Origin: Mytilinidion resinicola | Taxonomy: Eukaryota; Ascomycota; Dothideomycetes; Mytilinidiales; Mytilinidiaceae | DNA length: 64,000 bases | Direction of reading: 5' to 3' | Assembly (NCBI RefSeq): GCF_010093595.1 | Contig: NW_022985453.1 | Coordinates: 181,049-245,048, forward strand | Shown: piece by piece, positions 19,772-30,400 of the stretch | Numbering within the stretch: position 1 is the first letter of the stretch | Layout of the letters: every line of letters starts with the position of its first letter | Notes under the pieces: model-generated | Seen by the model: the letters and a program-made list of their open reading frames with translations, nothing else | The model's database searches: none | Told to the model about the DNA's origin: nothing | Translations under genes and position numbers: made by a program

Positions 19772-22196
19772 GATGGTGGACACCAGGAGTGATCACTGAA
19801 TGGGAGGTTGACTAATTCAATCAACGAGAGAAGCATAGGCTATATCAAATGAAAACGCAACGAGACAGTTGAATTGGGAAGTAGCTGGAATGCCTTTCAT
19901 GAAAGGGAAAGGGTCTGTTTATATAATAAGACAAGATCATGGTTACCGGGATTCCCCAGACCGAAGGGCGTGTCCATACACCAGAAGTCGGCTCCTCAAT
20001 CACGCGGCTTAGTACCCCGGATCTCATCTGAGCGAATAACGCGGGGTTTGAAAATGCGGAGTGTGGAGTGCGGAGAGACTCGCGGGGATTTAATTTTGGA
20101 GTTTATGCCGAACTGGGAATGCCGAAGCCTCGTCGAGGGGCTCCGAAGGGTGACCCGAGGGAAGAATATCGCGGCACACCTTCCAAGACGTCGTCAGACA
20201 TCAATGAACGTAGGATTTCGAATCGTGGCTCGAAGTCTTTGCAAATACGCTGACTCGTGGCGGTGAAAGGCGAATGGTGAGAATCTATTTGCTTGGTGGG
20301 GAGCAGTGAGCTAGCTTTGTCGAACCTCGAAACACGGTGATCTCGAAACGCGGTGATCTTTCCGGCATCCTTCACTCGGCACACCTTCCCAAGGTCGACC
20401 GAATTGCCTCCTGATGACTTGCGTGGTTGACGTAGGAGGCTTCATGTTGCGCATGATGTTTCCGTTTCGGCGAATGCGGTGACTTTTGGAGCTAGCCGAA
20501 TCGACTTGACCTCGTCCGAAACACTTGACATCCTCCGAGTTTACGACATAACCAATGGAGAATTCGTATTTGCATGCCTTGTACATTTTGCGGCAAATAC
20601 TATCGCTAGAGCAGCACTTCTTTTTGTCGCAGATATTCTATTCTATCGAAAAGAGATGATAGTTGAACATCAAGCTGTAGTACTCATCAAAGGATATTTC
20701 GTCAGACGTCCTCTTTGAGCGATTCCCTCTCACATTCGTCCAGACATCTCCTCCACATGTCCCTCATCCTCATACGCGCCCTCCCGGGCCCAGAAAAGCA
20801 TTGCCAAAACTTCCATGTTCGGTTCCTCTTTTCTTCCTCAAAGGTGCCTACCTAAGGTTAAGTTTCAATCAAGACGGACCTGACACACCACTTAGGCCAA
20901 TCACAATCATAGGAATCCCAAACGAGCCAAAGACGGATCCCCAGATTCGGCAAACCGGCGGTTTGCTAGTCGAAGGGGGCACTTCGTTCTCAAGCAGGTC
21001 TCTGCTGGCGCTAGATGGTCGAGACCAAACTCGTGGGACAAGTGGTTCCAAGGATGGAAATTGCCACACTCAGTTTCCCCAGATTTTGGTGTACAAGGCG
21101 GCTGTAAGTCCGGGCTACGGATACCAGCTCGAACGCTCAAATGCTCCACGATCAGACAACATTCGAAGGCCATGCGCTTGAGTCGAGTCATGCTGTCTTT
21201 GCACGGATCTGGTAGAGTAATACTTTGCTTTTTAGCTGGTCCCTTTGGGATATATCTTTTTTTATCTCAATACTACCCCCCAGGATATTAGATGGCTCGG
21301 TGCCTCGGTCGTTCGTTGCAGATATTCTACCATGCTCGCGCTCGCGTAGGTTCAAAATTGATCCCCAGTGTCGAGGAACTTCCCAGCAGCGGACTCTTTC
21401 CGACAACAGACGCGCTCTGGAGGATGAAAGAGAAAGGACTGAGGAGGACACATCTCAAATGCGTGGTATGGCACTGAAATGAGCTGTAGAAACTGAAACA
21501 AACGAAGAAAGCCGTATGAAGTTGCACCTGGGTAGACGGCGACTACGCACGGCCGGTCGAACGGTGGCAAGCCGCCTAGTCATGAGGCGGAGTGCACCAA
21601 GCATTTCATGTACTCATCAGCAAATCAAAAGGCTCTAAACATACTCTTGGCGTTTCATGCTGTAGCCAACAGTCGCTCTCTAAATTCTCCGGCTGCTTGG
21701 GGGCTGAGGGTGTGGCGTCAGCTATGCGCAGTCACAGAAACGGCACAGCCAACGGCTGATCCCGCCGCCCAAACACAACTTCTACGCCGCATACTCATGA
21801 AACCCTTCCTACAACCCCTTCGAATCCTTTGAGGCGAGGAGCTTGCAGTTAAAACTGTGGAAGGTGCCTGCAGAGTCTGCGCTCCTCAATATGTATCCTA
21901 AACCCCAGTCCTACAACTCCGTGAACCGTTGCCTTCTTAGTATAGGCTCAGGAACTGGTCAGAACGACAGGCCACAGACCAAGTTCTCCATTGGCAAGAC
22001 TCAGCAAACTGCAAGCTGAGCCATCGTATCGCATAAATATAAGCACATAACCATTGCTCCCACTCCCTTCCTCTACAGTCATAGCCGGCAACAAAACTTG
22101 ACATTTTTTCGTCTTCTTTCTTTGCTCTTCTTCTCCTCTAACTTCTTTCATTTCACACTACCCACTTTCTCTCAAGACCACCAAACCACAAGTACA
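19772..22196. other. 2.4-kb gene-free stretch
   Basis: No frame longer than about 130 codons and none with family features on either strand. I see no clear terminal repeats. It contains the upstream regions of the divergent transporter pseudogene and of the lactonase-like gene. The last 100 bp before 22197 are CT-rich and CAAAACC-rich, as in a fungal core promoter and leader. Confidence 0.5.
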
Positions 22197-23435
22197 ATGA
22201 AATACTCTTTTGCATTCCTCCTCTCCCTCGGGATGGCCTCCGCCACCTCCACCACCCTCTCAACCATCAAAAACCCTAAACCCACCAACTTTCCCACCAC
22301 CTTGAGTAAACTGATCGTGACCTCCGGTCCCGGCCGTATTAGCTCCGTCGACTTCGACGGCTCCAAATTCAGAATAACCAACAAGATCGCCACCGCCGGC
22401 ACAAACCCCAGCTGGGCCCTCTTCAAGAAGCCCAACCACCTCTACACCGTCAATGAGAACGGCAACACCATCAGCCTCTTCAACTACGACCGCACCACCA
22501 ACAAATTCGAAAACGTCACCTCACACCCCCGCAGCACCGGCGTCGTGTACCTCGCCTTCACCAAAGACGAGTCGCGCATGGTCGGCGCAAGCTTCACCAA
22601 CGGCACGCTCGACGCGTGGGACACCAGCGCCGCAGATGGCTCCATCAAGCTCCTCAAATCCAAAAAGTTCGACGACAAACTCGGCCCCAACACCCTCTAC
22701 CAGACAGGCGTGCAGGCCCACCAAGCCGTCCTCGACCCCTCCGGCCGCTTCTTCGTCGTGCCCTTGCGCGGCGCCGACATCCTCTCCGTCATCGACTCCA
22801 AGGCCGACGCGTTCAACAGCGTAGCGATAGTCCCCGTCGAGCCTGCCGGCTGTGGGCCGCGCCATGGCGCGTTTATCAAGGCCTGCGAGGGGGATAAAGC
22901 GACGCACTACGTGTTTGTGTGCGAGCTGAAGAACGTGATTCAGCTGTACAGCGTCAAGTATACGGATGCGGCGCTGGAGCTCACGCATGTTCAGACGGAG
23001 AGCACGTTCGGCAAGGATATGCCAGCGAAGAACCCGACCGACACGACCGCGGACGCGACGAAGACCTTTGCGGCGGCAGGCGAGTGTATCGTTGCGAGCA
23101 ACCAGCGGGATATTTATGTGTCGAATCGGCTGACCGGGAATGAGGCGGATAGTATTGTGCATTTCACGTTGGCGCGTGATGAGCAGAAGGGAACGGCGAG
23201 CTTGACGTTTGGGGAGTCGGTTAGTAGTTTCGGGATTTCGCCGCGGATGTTTAGTTTGGCGTTGGGGAAGGAGGATGTTCTCTTCTCTACGAATCAGAAC
23301 AACGGGACGGGGTTGTTGGCGTATAAGAGGGATGCGGATGGGAAGTTGGCGGTGATTGAGGAGTCGAAGGTTGATATCAAGGAGTTTAGGGACTCGGTGG
23401 CTGAGTTTGGGCCTGAGTTTGTGCAGCAGATTTGA
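22197..23435 (+). CDS. Secreted lactonase-type seven-bladed beta-propeller protein
   Basis: Intronless, 412 aa. I chose the ATG at 22197 because it gives a standard signal peptide (MKYSFAFLLSLGMASAT) and sits in an ACAATGA context. An in-frame ATG at 22098 would bury it behind 33 residues. The body has the repeated blade pattern of the lactonase family (6-phosphogluconolactonase / carboxy-cis,cis-muconate cyclase type): NPSWALFKKPNHLYTVNENG, GVQAHQAVLDPSGRFFVVP, GCGPRHGAFI, ECIVASNQRDIYVSNR and ISPRMFSLA. The GCGPRHGAF motif is characteristic. Secretion suggests an extracellular lactone or aromatic-acid substrate, but the substrate cannot be told. Coding bias is strong (C-ending codons at the 5' end). 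Confidence 0.85.
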   Translation: MKYSFAFLLSLGMASATSTTLSTIKNPKPTNFPTTLSKLIVTSGPGRISSVDFDGSKFRITNKIATAGTNPSWALFKKPNHLYTVNENGNTISLFNYDRTTNKFENVTSHPRSTGVVYLAFTKDESRMVGASFTNGTLDAWDTSAADGSIKLLKSKKFDDKLGPNTLYQTGVQAHQAVLDPSGRFFVVPLRGADILSVIDSKADAFNSVAIVPVEPAGCGPRHGAFIKACEGDKATHYVFVCELKNVIQLYSVKYTDAALELTHVQTESTFGKDMPAKNPTDTTADATKTFAAAGECIVASNQRDIYVSNRLTGNEADSIVHFTLARDEQKGTASLTFGESVSSFGISPRMFSLALGKEDVLFSTNQNNGTGLLAYKRDADGKLAVIEESKVDIKEFRDSVAEFGPEFVQQI

Positions 23436-23551
23436 GGGAGGGTTTGTGTCTTGTGGTGGTCCTTTGAATTTGCGTCTGCATAGCGTTGGTACTTGTATGA
23501 TTAGTTTCCCTTCTTCTTGTCTTCTTCAGACTACTTCATTACTCCGTCCAG

Positions 23552-24065
23552 ACTGTGTACACTTGCTTGACACCGCCTGAAGGGCCCTGGTCCATTATTA
23601 TGGACTGGAAAATTGCACTTTCGACACACCCAGTAGCTATCCAGGCCACCGCAGACGGTGCTGGACCTCTGTAGCCAACGGAGACTGACTAACGCTCTTG
23701 AGCAGAAAGTGGCATTCTACGAATATGTGACTCTATGATGCCACTTCTGATACACACCCACTCGGGCTTACGTACACCTGCCTGACACCGCTTGAGGGCC
23801 CCTGGTGCATTATGATGGAGCGGAAAATGACAGATTCAACACACCTGGTAGCTCTCCGGGCCACCCCAGACGGTGCTGGACTGTTGTGACTCCATGGCCA
23901 ACGGAGACTGGCACCCTCGAACAGGAAGTAGCAGTCCACGAATCTGGCTTATGTACACTTGCCTAACACTACCTGAGGTCCTCTGGCACGTTACAAAAAG
24001 CCGCAAAAAGACAATTCTGGCCAGGCTAAAAGCTTGCCGAGCCACCTCACACGGTGGTGGCCGGT
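23552..24065 (+). repeat. Tandem array of the dispersed repeat, about 220-bp unit, 2.3 copies
   Basis: Unit 1 starts GTGTACACTTGCTTGACACC at 23552, unit 2 starts GTACACCTGCCTGACACCGC at 23772, and a partial unit 3 starts TGTACACTTGCCTAACACTA near 23951. Each continues with GCATTATGATGGA-like, CGACACACC, AGCT(A/C)TCC(A/G)GGCCACC and a CAGACGGTG block, then GGCCAACGGAGACTG. The start block (ACACCGCTTGAGG) and the inner CACC(C/T)CAGACGGTG block are inverted relative to each other, as in the fold-back MITE. Confidence 0.85.
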
Positions 24066-24137
24066 CCTGCCGCTGCAACCAAAATAAAAAGGCGACGAGG
24101 AACGCCGCATAGAGACCCATCCGCTAATAAGAGAGGC

Positions 24138-24143
24138 AAAAAA
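24138..24143 (-). terminator. Pol III terminator of the tRNA gene
   Basis: A run of six T on the minus strand, 3 bp beyond the tRNA discriminator base. This is the expected RNA polymerase III stop. Confidence 0.85.
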
Positions 24144-24146
24144 TAT

Positions 24147-24291
24147 TGCCCCTTCTCGGGATCGAACCGAGGACCTCGTGTGAAATTGTCAGCCCAAGCT
24201 ACCACGCCCCGCCCAGCCGAAGCCGAGACGAGTCGTGTAAGTAGATGAAACTGCTATAACCCACGCGCTCTAACCACTAAGCCAAGAGAGC
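24147..24291 (-). tRNA. tRNA-Ile (UAU anticodon) with a 72-nt intron
   Basis: Exon 1 is 24291-24255 (GCTCTCTTGGCTTAGTGGTT at the 5' end) and exon 2 is 24182-24147. The A box (TGGCTTAGTGG) and B box (GGTTCGATCCC) match consensus. The T stem CTCGG/CCGAG is perfect and the D stem GCTT/GAGC pairs. The acceptor stem has one mismatch and wobble pairs. The anticodon loop reads T33-TAT-A37, giving UAU for AUA codons. The intron sits directly after position 37, where introns are found in fungal tRNA-Ile(UAU) genes. One anticodon-stem pair (31-39) is G.A, so a weak or decaying gene is possible. Confidence 0.75.
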
Positions 24292-24399
24292 ATTTGTTTT
24301 TGATGGAGATTGGACCGATTTAGGCGGTATATAATGGCTAAGTGGGGTTCGGTGGGGTGGTGAGGAGCTTTGGGGGAGTTGGGGATGGGTCGCAAGTCG

Positions 24400-24440
24400 A
24401 ATCTGTGTACACCCGTTTGGCGCTGTCTGAAGTGGCCTAG
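24400..24440 (+). repeat. Solo end of the dispersed repeat
   Basis: GTGTACACCCGTTTGGCGCT followed by GTCTGAAGTGGCC matches the arm of the fold-back MITE at 4798. It is followed by AT-rich sequence. Confidence 0.7.
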
Positions 24441-24656
24441 CTATGTTAACTATTAGTTATAATTATTAAAATTCCATCTTGCATAGAGTTTTTATAGTGT
24501 GCTAAGAGACCTCTCGCAGAGGTAAAGGACTAGACTTACAACTATAATAGGTCTTTCCGCGAATTTAAAATAAAAGCTCTAGGAAATAAAGATTTTTACA
24601 TGAAGGGCTACCCTGGGGTTTACAAGTTTGCTAGGAGGCCACTTCCAAAATAAAGT

Positions 24657-25058
24657 GAAGCCGAGCCTGACGTTTTATGGTAAAATAGTGAGAAAGTGAG
24701 AAGGTTATAGGGCGAAAACATTAACACGGGCAAAAATATCATATGTAAGGGCAACAATTTCATCTTTTTAGCTCTTTTAGGGTTTGCTAAAGCACTTATA
24801 TAACTCCATGAGGGTGCAAATGGAAGATAACAGGGTGTTTCGCGCGTTAAAAGTAGAAGTAGAGCAGGTTTTTGAGTGGAACTAAGTCGCGGCAAGGCTT
24901 GAGTGGGCTAAGAAAGTACACGATACTTCCTATTTGCGCATAGAGCGCACGATTAGGCCAGTAGTATTTGTTGATATGCCTCTCTTGATGAATAGTGAGG
25001 TCGAGCCTGACGTTCCGTGGTTGAAGGGCGAGGAAGTGAGGTTGCGGGCGGAGAAACT
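24657..25058 (+). repeat. Direct repeat pair upstream of the TGT gene, one copy with transition decay
   Basis: 24657-24720 and 24996-25058 share GAGCCTGACGTT and the following 50 bp. Where they differ, the first copy mostly has T or A where the second has C or G (TTTTATGG versus TTCCGTGG, GTGAGAAAGTGAG versus GCGAGGAAGTGAG). This is the pattern expected from repeat-induced cytosine mutation. The spacer and the rest of 24292-25116 show no gene. Confidence 0.55.
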
Positions 25059-25116
25059 CGAGACGGGAAAGACCGTCCCTCCACCACATTTCGTTTCAGA
25101 CACCTCTCCGCTCAAT

Positions 25117-26765
25117 ATGGCACCCATGCCACCAGCGCTCTCGTACGAGCTACTCGCGAAATGCTCGGTCAGACACCTCTTCTTGGTAGAACTGTATGTA
25201 GCTAACCCACAGTGCAGGTCACAAAAGCACGAGCCGCAATCCTCCACCTCCCCCACGGGCCTGTTCCCCTCCCGATCTTCATGCCCGTGGCCACCCAAGC
25301 CTCCCTCAAAGGCCTCACACCCGAGCAACTAGAAGAGACAGGATGCCGGCTATGTCTGAACAACACGTACCACCTGTGAGACACTCCAGCGCACGAGCAG
25401 TACCCGTAGACAATTCTGACAATGGTGGAAGCGGGTTGAAACCAGGACAAGCAACACTCGACGCAATCGGCGGCGCGCACAAATTCCAGTCATGGCCACA
25501 TAATATCCTCACAGGTGTTCTACCCTCAATTCTGAAGATTTGAAGTTGGGCACAGTAGCTGATTGTTGCAGATAGTGGTGGGTCGGTGACCCTCTCAACT
25601 TTGTGGACCAAGGGACAGCAGCTGACGCCAAAGTCAGCTTCCAAATGGTCTCGCTTTTGAAGCTTGCGAAGGTTACGGAGGAAGGGGTCAAGTTCTTGAG
25701 TCCGCACGATGGTACACCAATGTGAGTTCCATAAATTTATCTTGATCTGCGGCGATTGAGAGAGGATACAGGCTTCTGACCCCCGAACACTCCATCTCCC
25801 TCCAGAACTCCATCGGCTCGGATATCATCATGCAACTGGATGATGTGATTGCGACTACATCTCCTGATCTCGCGCGGATGGAAGAAGCGATGGACCGGTC
25901 GGTGCGGTGGCTGGATCGCTGTATCAAGGCACACAAATACCCGGAGAGGCAGAATCTGTTCTGCATTATTCAAGGAGGCCTAGATCTAGACTTGAGAAAG
26001 CGATGTACAAAGGAGATGGTCGAGCGAGATACGCCCGGGATTGCTATCGGTGGCCTTTCTGGTGGCGAGGAAAAGGCGGCCTACTGCAAAGTGTAAGATG
26101 TCCATGGATGAATTTTTGAGGCAGAGACTACTGCTGACACTACACTTAGAGTCGACACATGTACCAGTCTGCTACCGGAGAAGAAGCCTAGATATGTCAT
26201 GGGTGTTGTAAGTGTATCCAGAGACCTCCGATCGCACCTTAGGCTCATAGATTGTAGGGCTACCCTGAAGACCTAGTTGTCTCCATAGCCCTCGGCGCAG
26301 ACATGTTTGATTGTGTCTGGCCCACAAGAACAGCAGTGAGTACAATTACAAAGACTCTTCCTAGCTTCTGCCCCTTGACACGGAGTCTAGCGCTTTGGTA
26401 ACGCGATCACTTCCACTGGTGTCCTGAATCTGCGCAACGCCTCTTTTCAAAACGACTTCAACCCTGTGGAGGAGGGCTGCACATGCGTGTGTTGCAGACC
26501 GAAGGAAAAGGGAGGCCTGGGCATTACAAGAGCATACATATACCACGTCGCCGCGAAGGAAACCGCGGGCGCACATCTGCTTACGATCCACAACGTCCAA
26601 TATCAGCTGAACCTCATGAAGCGAGCTCGGCACGCGATCCTGGAGGACAAGTACCCGGCGTTTGTAAAAGACTTCTTTGGAAAGGTCTACTCGGACAAGA
26701 CCAATTTCCCGGTATGGGCGGTTGAGGCGTTGAAGGGGGTGGGGGTGGACTTGCTTGCGGATTGA
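25117..26765 (+). CDS. qtrt1: Queuine tRNA-ribosyltransferase catalytic subunit (TGT)
   Basis: Nine exons: 25117-25167, 25218-25375, 25432-25514, 25572-25581, 25638-25721, 25772-26092, 26150-26207, 26258-26335 and 26391-26765 (405 aa; phases all close). The enzyme swaps guanine-34 for queuine in tRNAs with GUN anticodons. Family motifs are plain: [35 protein letters not shown], the DSGGFQMVS active-site motif, [45 protein letters not shown], the nucleophile motif [14 protein letters not shown], and the zinc site CTCVCC with the downstream His in [15 protein letters not shown] is encoded by a 10-nt exon whose donor (GTCGGT) is weak. The first intron has a GCTAAC branch. It probably works with a QTRT2-type partner that is not in this window. 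Confidence 0.92.
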
Positions 26766-27408
26766 GAGGCGGCGATCGGATGCCATAGATGTGCAGTAGA
26801 AGCTGCTGCATAGCATGCTTTGATATATTTACAGATATCTTGAGCGCCTTATGCGGCGACATGAGAGGCCGCCTGAACAATAGATCTATGATTTGTCGAT
26901 CGATGCGGTTGAAGCACTTTGAAGCTGTGTCAGGCTACTGAAGACGCATGTGCACAGAATATCAGTCTTAGCTTCAGAACGAGTTCTGGATCCTGTCTGA
27001 GACAATTGCAAGTAGAAAGCATTGGAAATTGACCTCTCCCACGTGATATAGACAACAGTGGCAGCTACAACCGGCGGCCGTTCTGCAATTACTGCTTCCA
27101 GCGTCTCGTAACAGTGAGACGTATTTCGAGCATTCTACTTTGATATCCCCACAGAGTCGGGCCGTCAGCCCTATATCATTATGGACTAAACGGAGCGTGC
27201 ATGCGTCTCGCTTCCTGGCCGACGGTCGAACGACAGGGACCAGCTGCCGTCAGGCGTCCAAGTTTGTTTAACCCGACAACGCGCGGGCGTCATCGCGCAG
27301 ACCACGACAACTCCACCACTTCACACCGTCTCTGTCTGCAAGACACCAGACGAGACACCCTCCCTTCACCCTGCGACTGTCGCCGGCACGCAACTGTTGC
27401 CTGCGACC
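26766..27408. other. Intergenic, promoter region of the deacetylase gene
   Basis: 640 bp with no supported frame. The 200 bp before 27409 are C-rich with CACCAC/ACACC tracts typical of a fungal promoter or leader. Confidence 0.5.
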
Positions 27409-30400
27409 ATGCAGAACCCGCCGGGCGACCCCCTTGTCACCAACCCGCGAGGACGGTCAACAAACAACCTCCACAACCGCCTCTCGCTTTCTACAGCTTC
27501 CAACACCCCACTCCCGCCGTCACCTGGAGGCAACAACTCTCCTCTGCGTGTCACTGACCAGCAGCGCCTCGGCACCTCCCCGAGTTCGCAGAGAGCACCC
27601 TCAAGCCCCCTGCGCCGGAGCTCTAGTACCATGAGCTTAACTGGGCGCTCAGCTTCACCCGCGCTCAGCAGAAAGATCTCGACCTCTTCCTTGCGCAACG
27701 GCGATTCACCGGCTACTCCACGCCGAGCTCCCTCACAAATGTCGTCGTCCCGCCGCGCCTCCTTCAACCCCACTCAACCGTCTCCTGGATTTGCGCCATC
27801 GCCCCTCGCAGCACAGATGGAGGAAAAGGCCCCTCTCAAGGCGTCAAATATCGCAGAGGAGCATTTCAGAAAAGAGTTGAAGCTACACCATGAACCTTCA
27901 GGAGTTGGTTACACAGACACAGTGGTCATCCTCCACGATCAGTGCTACGGCCACAGGTTCTCGCGCTCTGGCAAAGAAGACCTGATGACTATCGTCGAGC
28001 GTCCAGAGCGACTGCTAGCTACGGCACTGGGAGTTTCGGTCGCCTATGTCAGACTCGGAGGCCGTCATGCAGAGGGACAACATCCACCGCACCCCGACCG
28101 CGACCCGAGCGAGAATATCCCCTTCAAGATCCGCAAGACAGCCCGCTCTGTCGACATTACCTCAGCTGTCGTCAAGAATGTGCATGGCACGGACTGGATG
28201 GAAGAGTTGAAGGCAATGTGCGACACTGCCGAGAAAAAGTTGGCTGCTAATGGGAAAGATCGGGAGCTGGCTAGAATCGACGGCCCCAAGACCTCGAAGG
28301 CCAAGAAGCAGAGTTTCCATCCTGGTGATCTTTATCTCTGCTCCGAGTCTCTGAACGCCCTTCAAGGTGCTCTGGGAGGGGTCTTCGAGGGAGTGGACGC
28401 AGTGTTCCTAGGCACTCAGTCAGGAACAGGACCGTCCCGCGCCTTTGTCACTGTACGTCCGCCAGGCCATCACTGCTCTGCGGATTTCCCATCTGGCTTC
28501 TGCTGGCTCAACAATGTCCACGTGGGCATCGAGCACGCCGTAATCACCCACGGCTTGACCCACGCCGCGATTATCGACTTTGATCTGCACCATGGTGATG
28601 GATCCCAAGACATCACCTGGTCCCGCAACGCCAAAATCTCGAAGTTGCCTAAGAATGCACCAGTCTCCAAGCGGACCGCCATTGGTTACTTCAGTTTGCA
28701 CGACATCAACTCATATCCTTGCGAGGACGGAGATGAGGAGAAGGTCCAGAACGCGAGTCTTTGCATAGAAAATGCGCACGATCAGACCATCTGGAATGTT
28801 CATCTTCAGCCCTGGCGAACACAGGCCGAGTTCTGGGAGTTGTACGAGGCCCGATACCAGGTTCTTATTGAGAAGGCTCGCGTCTTTTTGAAGCACCACA
28901 CAGCCCGTATTCGTGGTGTACCAAAGAGCGCACTTCAACCCAAAGCCGCTATTTTTCTGTCTGCCGGATTTGATGCCAGCGAGCACGAGAGCCAGGGTAT
29001 GCAGCGACACAAAGTCAATGTGCCAACCGAATTTTATGCTCGTTTCACGCGAGACGTCGTCAAGATGGCCCAAGACGAAGAGACTGGCACTGAGGGACGT
29101 ATCGTTTCTGTACTTGAAGGAGGATATTCGGACCGCGCGTTGTGCAGTGGGGTACTCAGCCATCTTAGCGGACTCTGCGATAATCAGGCAGCTACCTCCC
29201 GACAGCGCATGACCAACAATGGATTGGGCTACGAGATGAGCCAGCGGATGGGCAATATGGGCCTGCAAAAGGAGGACATTCCAATGCTAAGCACAGAACC
29301 AAACTACGATCCGTCTTGGTGGAATGTAGACAATCTCGAATGGCTCGAAGCTTCGGTGAACCCACCGCCTCCTATTCCTCCTAGGAAACCTAGGACTGGC
29401 GCCCCTCCGACTTTTTACTCGCCTACCGCGTCTTTCAGTGCGAAAGTTGTCGACCCTACGAAAGTCCATCGGAGCGTTTCTGGCTCCAGCAAATTCATGT
29501 CTGCTAGTCCGTCGCGTGCTCCTACTCCGCCACCGCCGGAAGTTGAATGGATCACTGCTGCTCACGAACTGAGCAAGCTGCTCATTCCTACGGATAGACA
29601 GACAAAGAGCTGTACTGTAGAGGATCTTGAGAATCCTCGCGCCAAGCAAGAGAGACAGTCTATCGCGCCAGCTACCCTTGCTGCAGAATCGGTTGCTAGT
29701 GGTCGACAACTGCGAGGCAGAAAGGCCAAGGCCACGGCTTATGCAGAAGCCTCCTCTGATGCAGAGCACTCCTCGCAGGCTGTGTCCAAGTCCGATCGCC
29801 GGAAGACGATGGCAGACTTTACACCAGCCCGAGCGCAAACAGTAGCTTTACCGCGAGTTGCATCGAGGCGTCTGAGTGTGGCATCGAGCATTGGTTCGGC
29901 GAATGGAGATCTGGCTGCTAGTGGGTCTAGTAAGATTGCCCTACCACGGAAGTCTAGTGTCACACCGGCCCCATCTTCGAGTGGAGCGGCAGTCCGCAAG
30001 GCGAGAGCCCCATCTCAAGTGCCCTCTGAGACTGCGAGGTCCCGTACGATGAAAGCCGAGCCGCCAGTGCCTAGGGTTCCTTCGGGCTACCTGAAGGCGC
30101 CGGAAAAGGAGAACGATATTGATCAGATCACGTCCGGACTTCAGCGCGTCAAGTTGAGGATGCCCACCAAGGAGGAGCACGATGCGAAGGAAAAGCAACA
30201 CAAGGCGGATCTGGAGAAGCGTGATGAGCTGAAAGAATCAAGGGCAAAGACAGCACAGAAGGCCTCTGTACGCAAGCCCGCGACCATCCGCACCAAGTCG
30301 GCTACATCCGTGAAAACGACGACAACTCGCCAGCCCGTTACGAAGGGTGCTGCGGTGCCTGCGACGCCTCCAGAGGCTCTCGCTCCGCCAGAGCTACCGC

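Noticed and set aside
22098..22196. Upstream start for the lactonase-like gene
   Set aside because: The 33 extra residues precede a complete signal peptide; the ATG at 22197 has the better context.
19772..22196. Search for a transposon or gene in the 2.4-kb gap
   Set aside because: No terminal repeats, target duplications or recognisable protein pieces were found by eye on either strand.
22521..23162. 213-codon minus-strand frame
   Set aside because: Antisense to the lactonase-like gene with strong C-ending codon bias; shadow.
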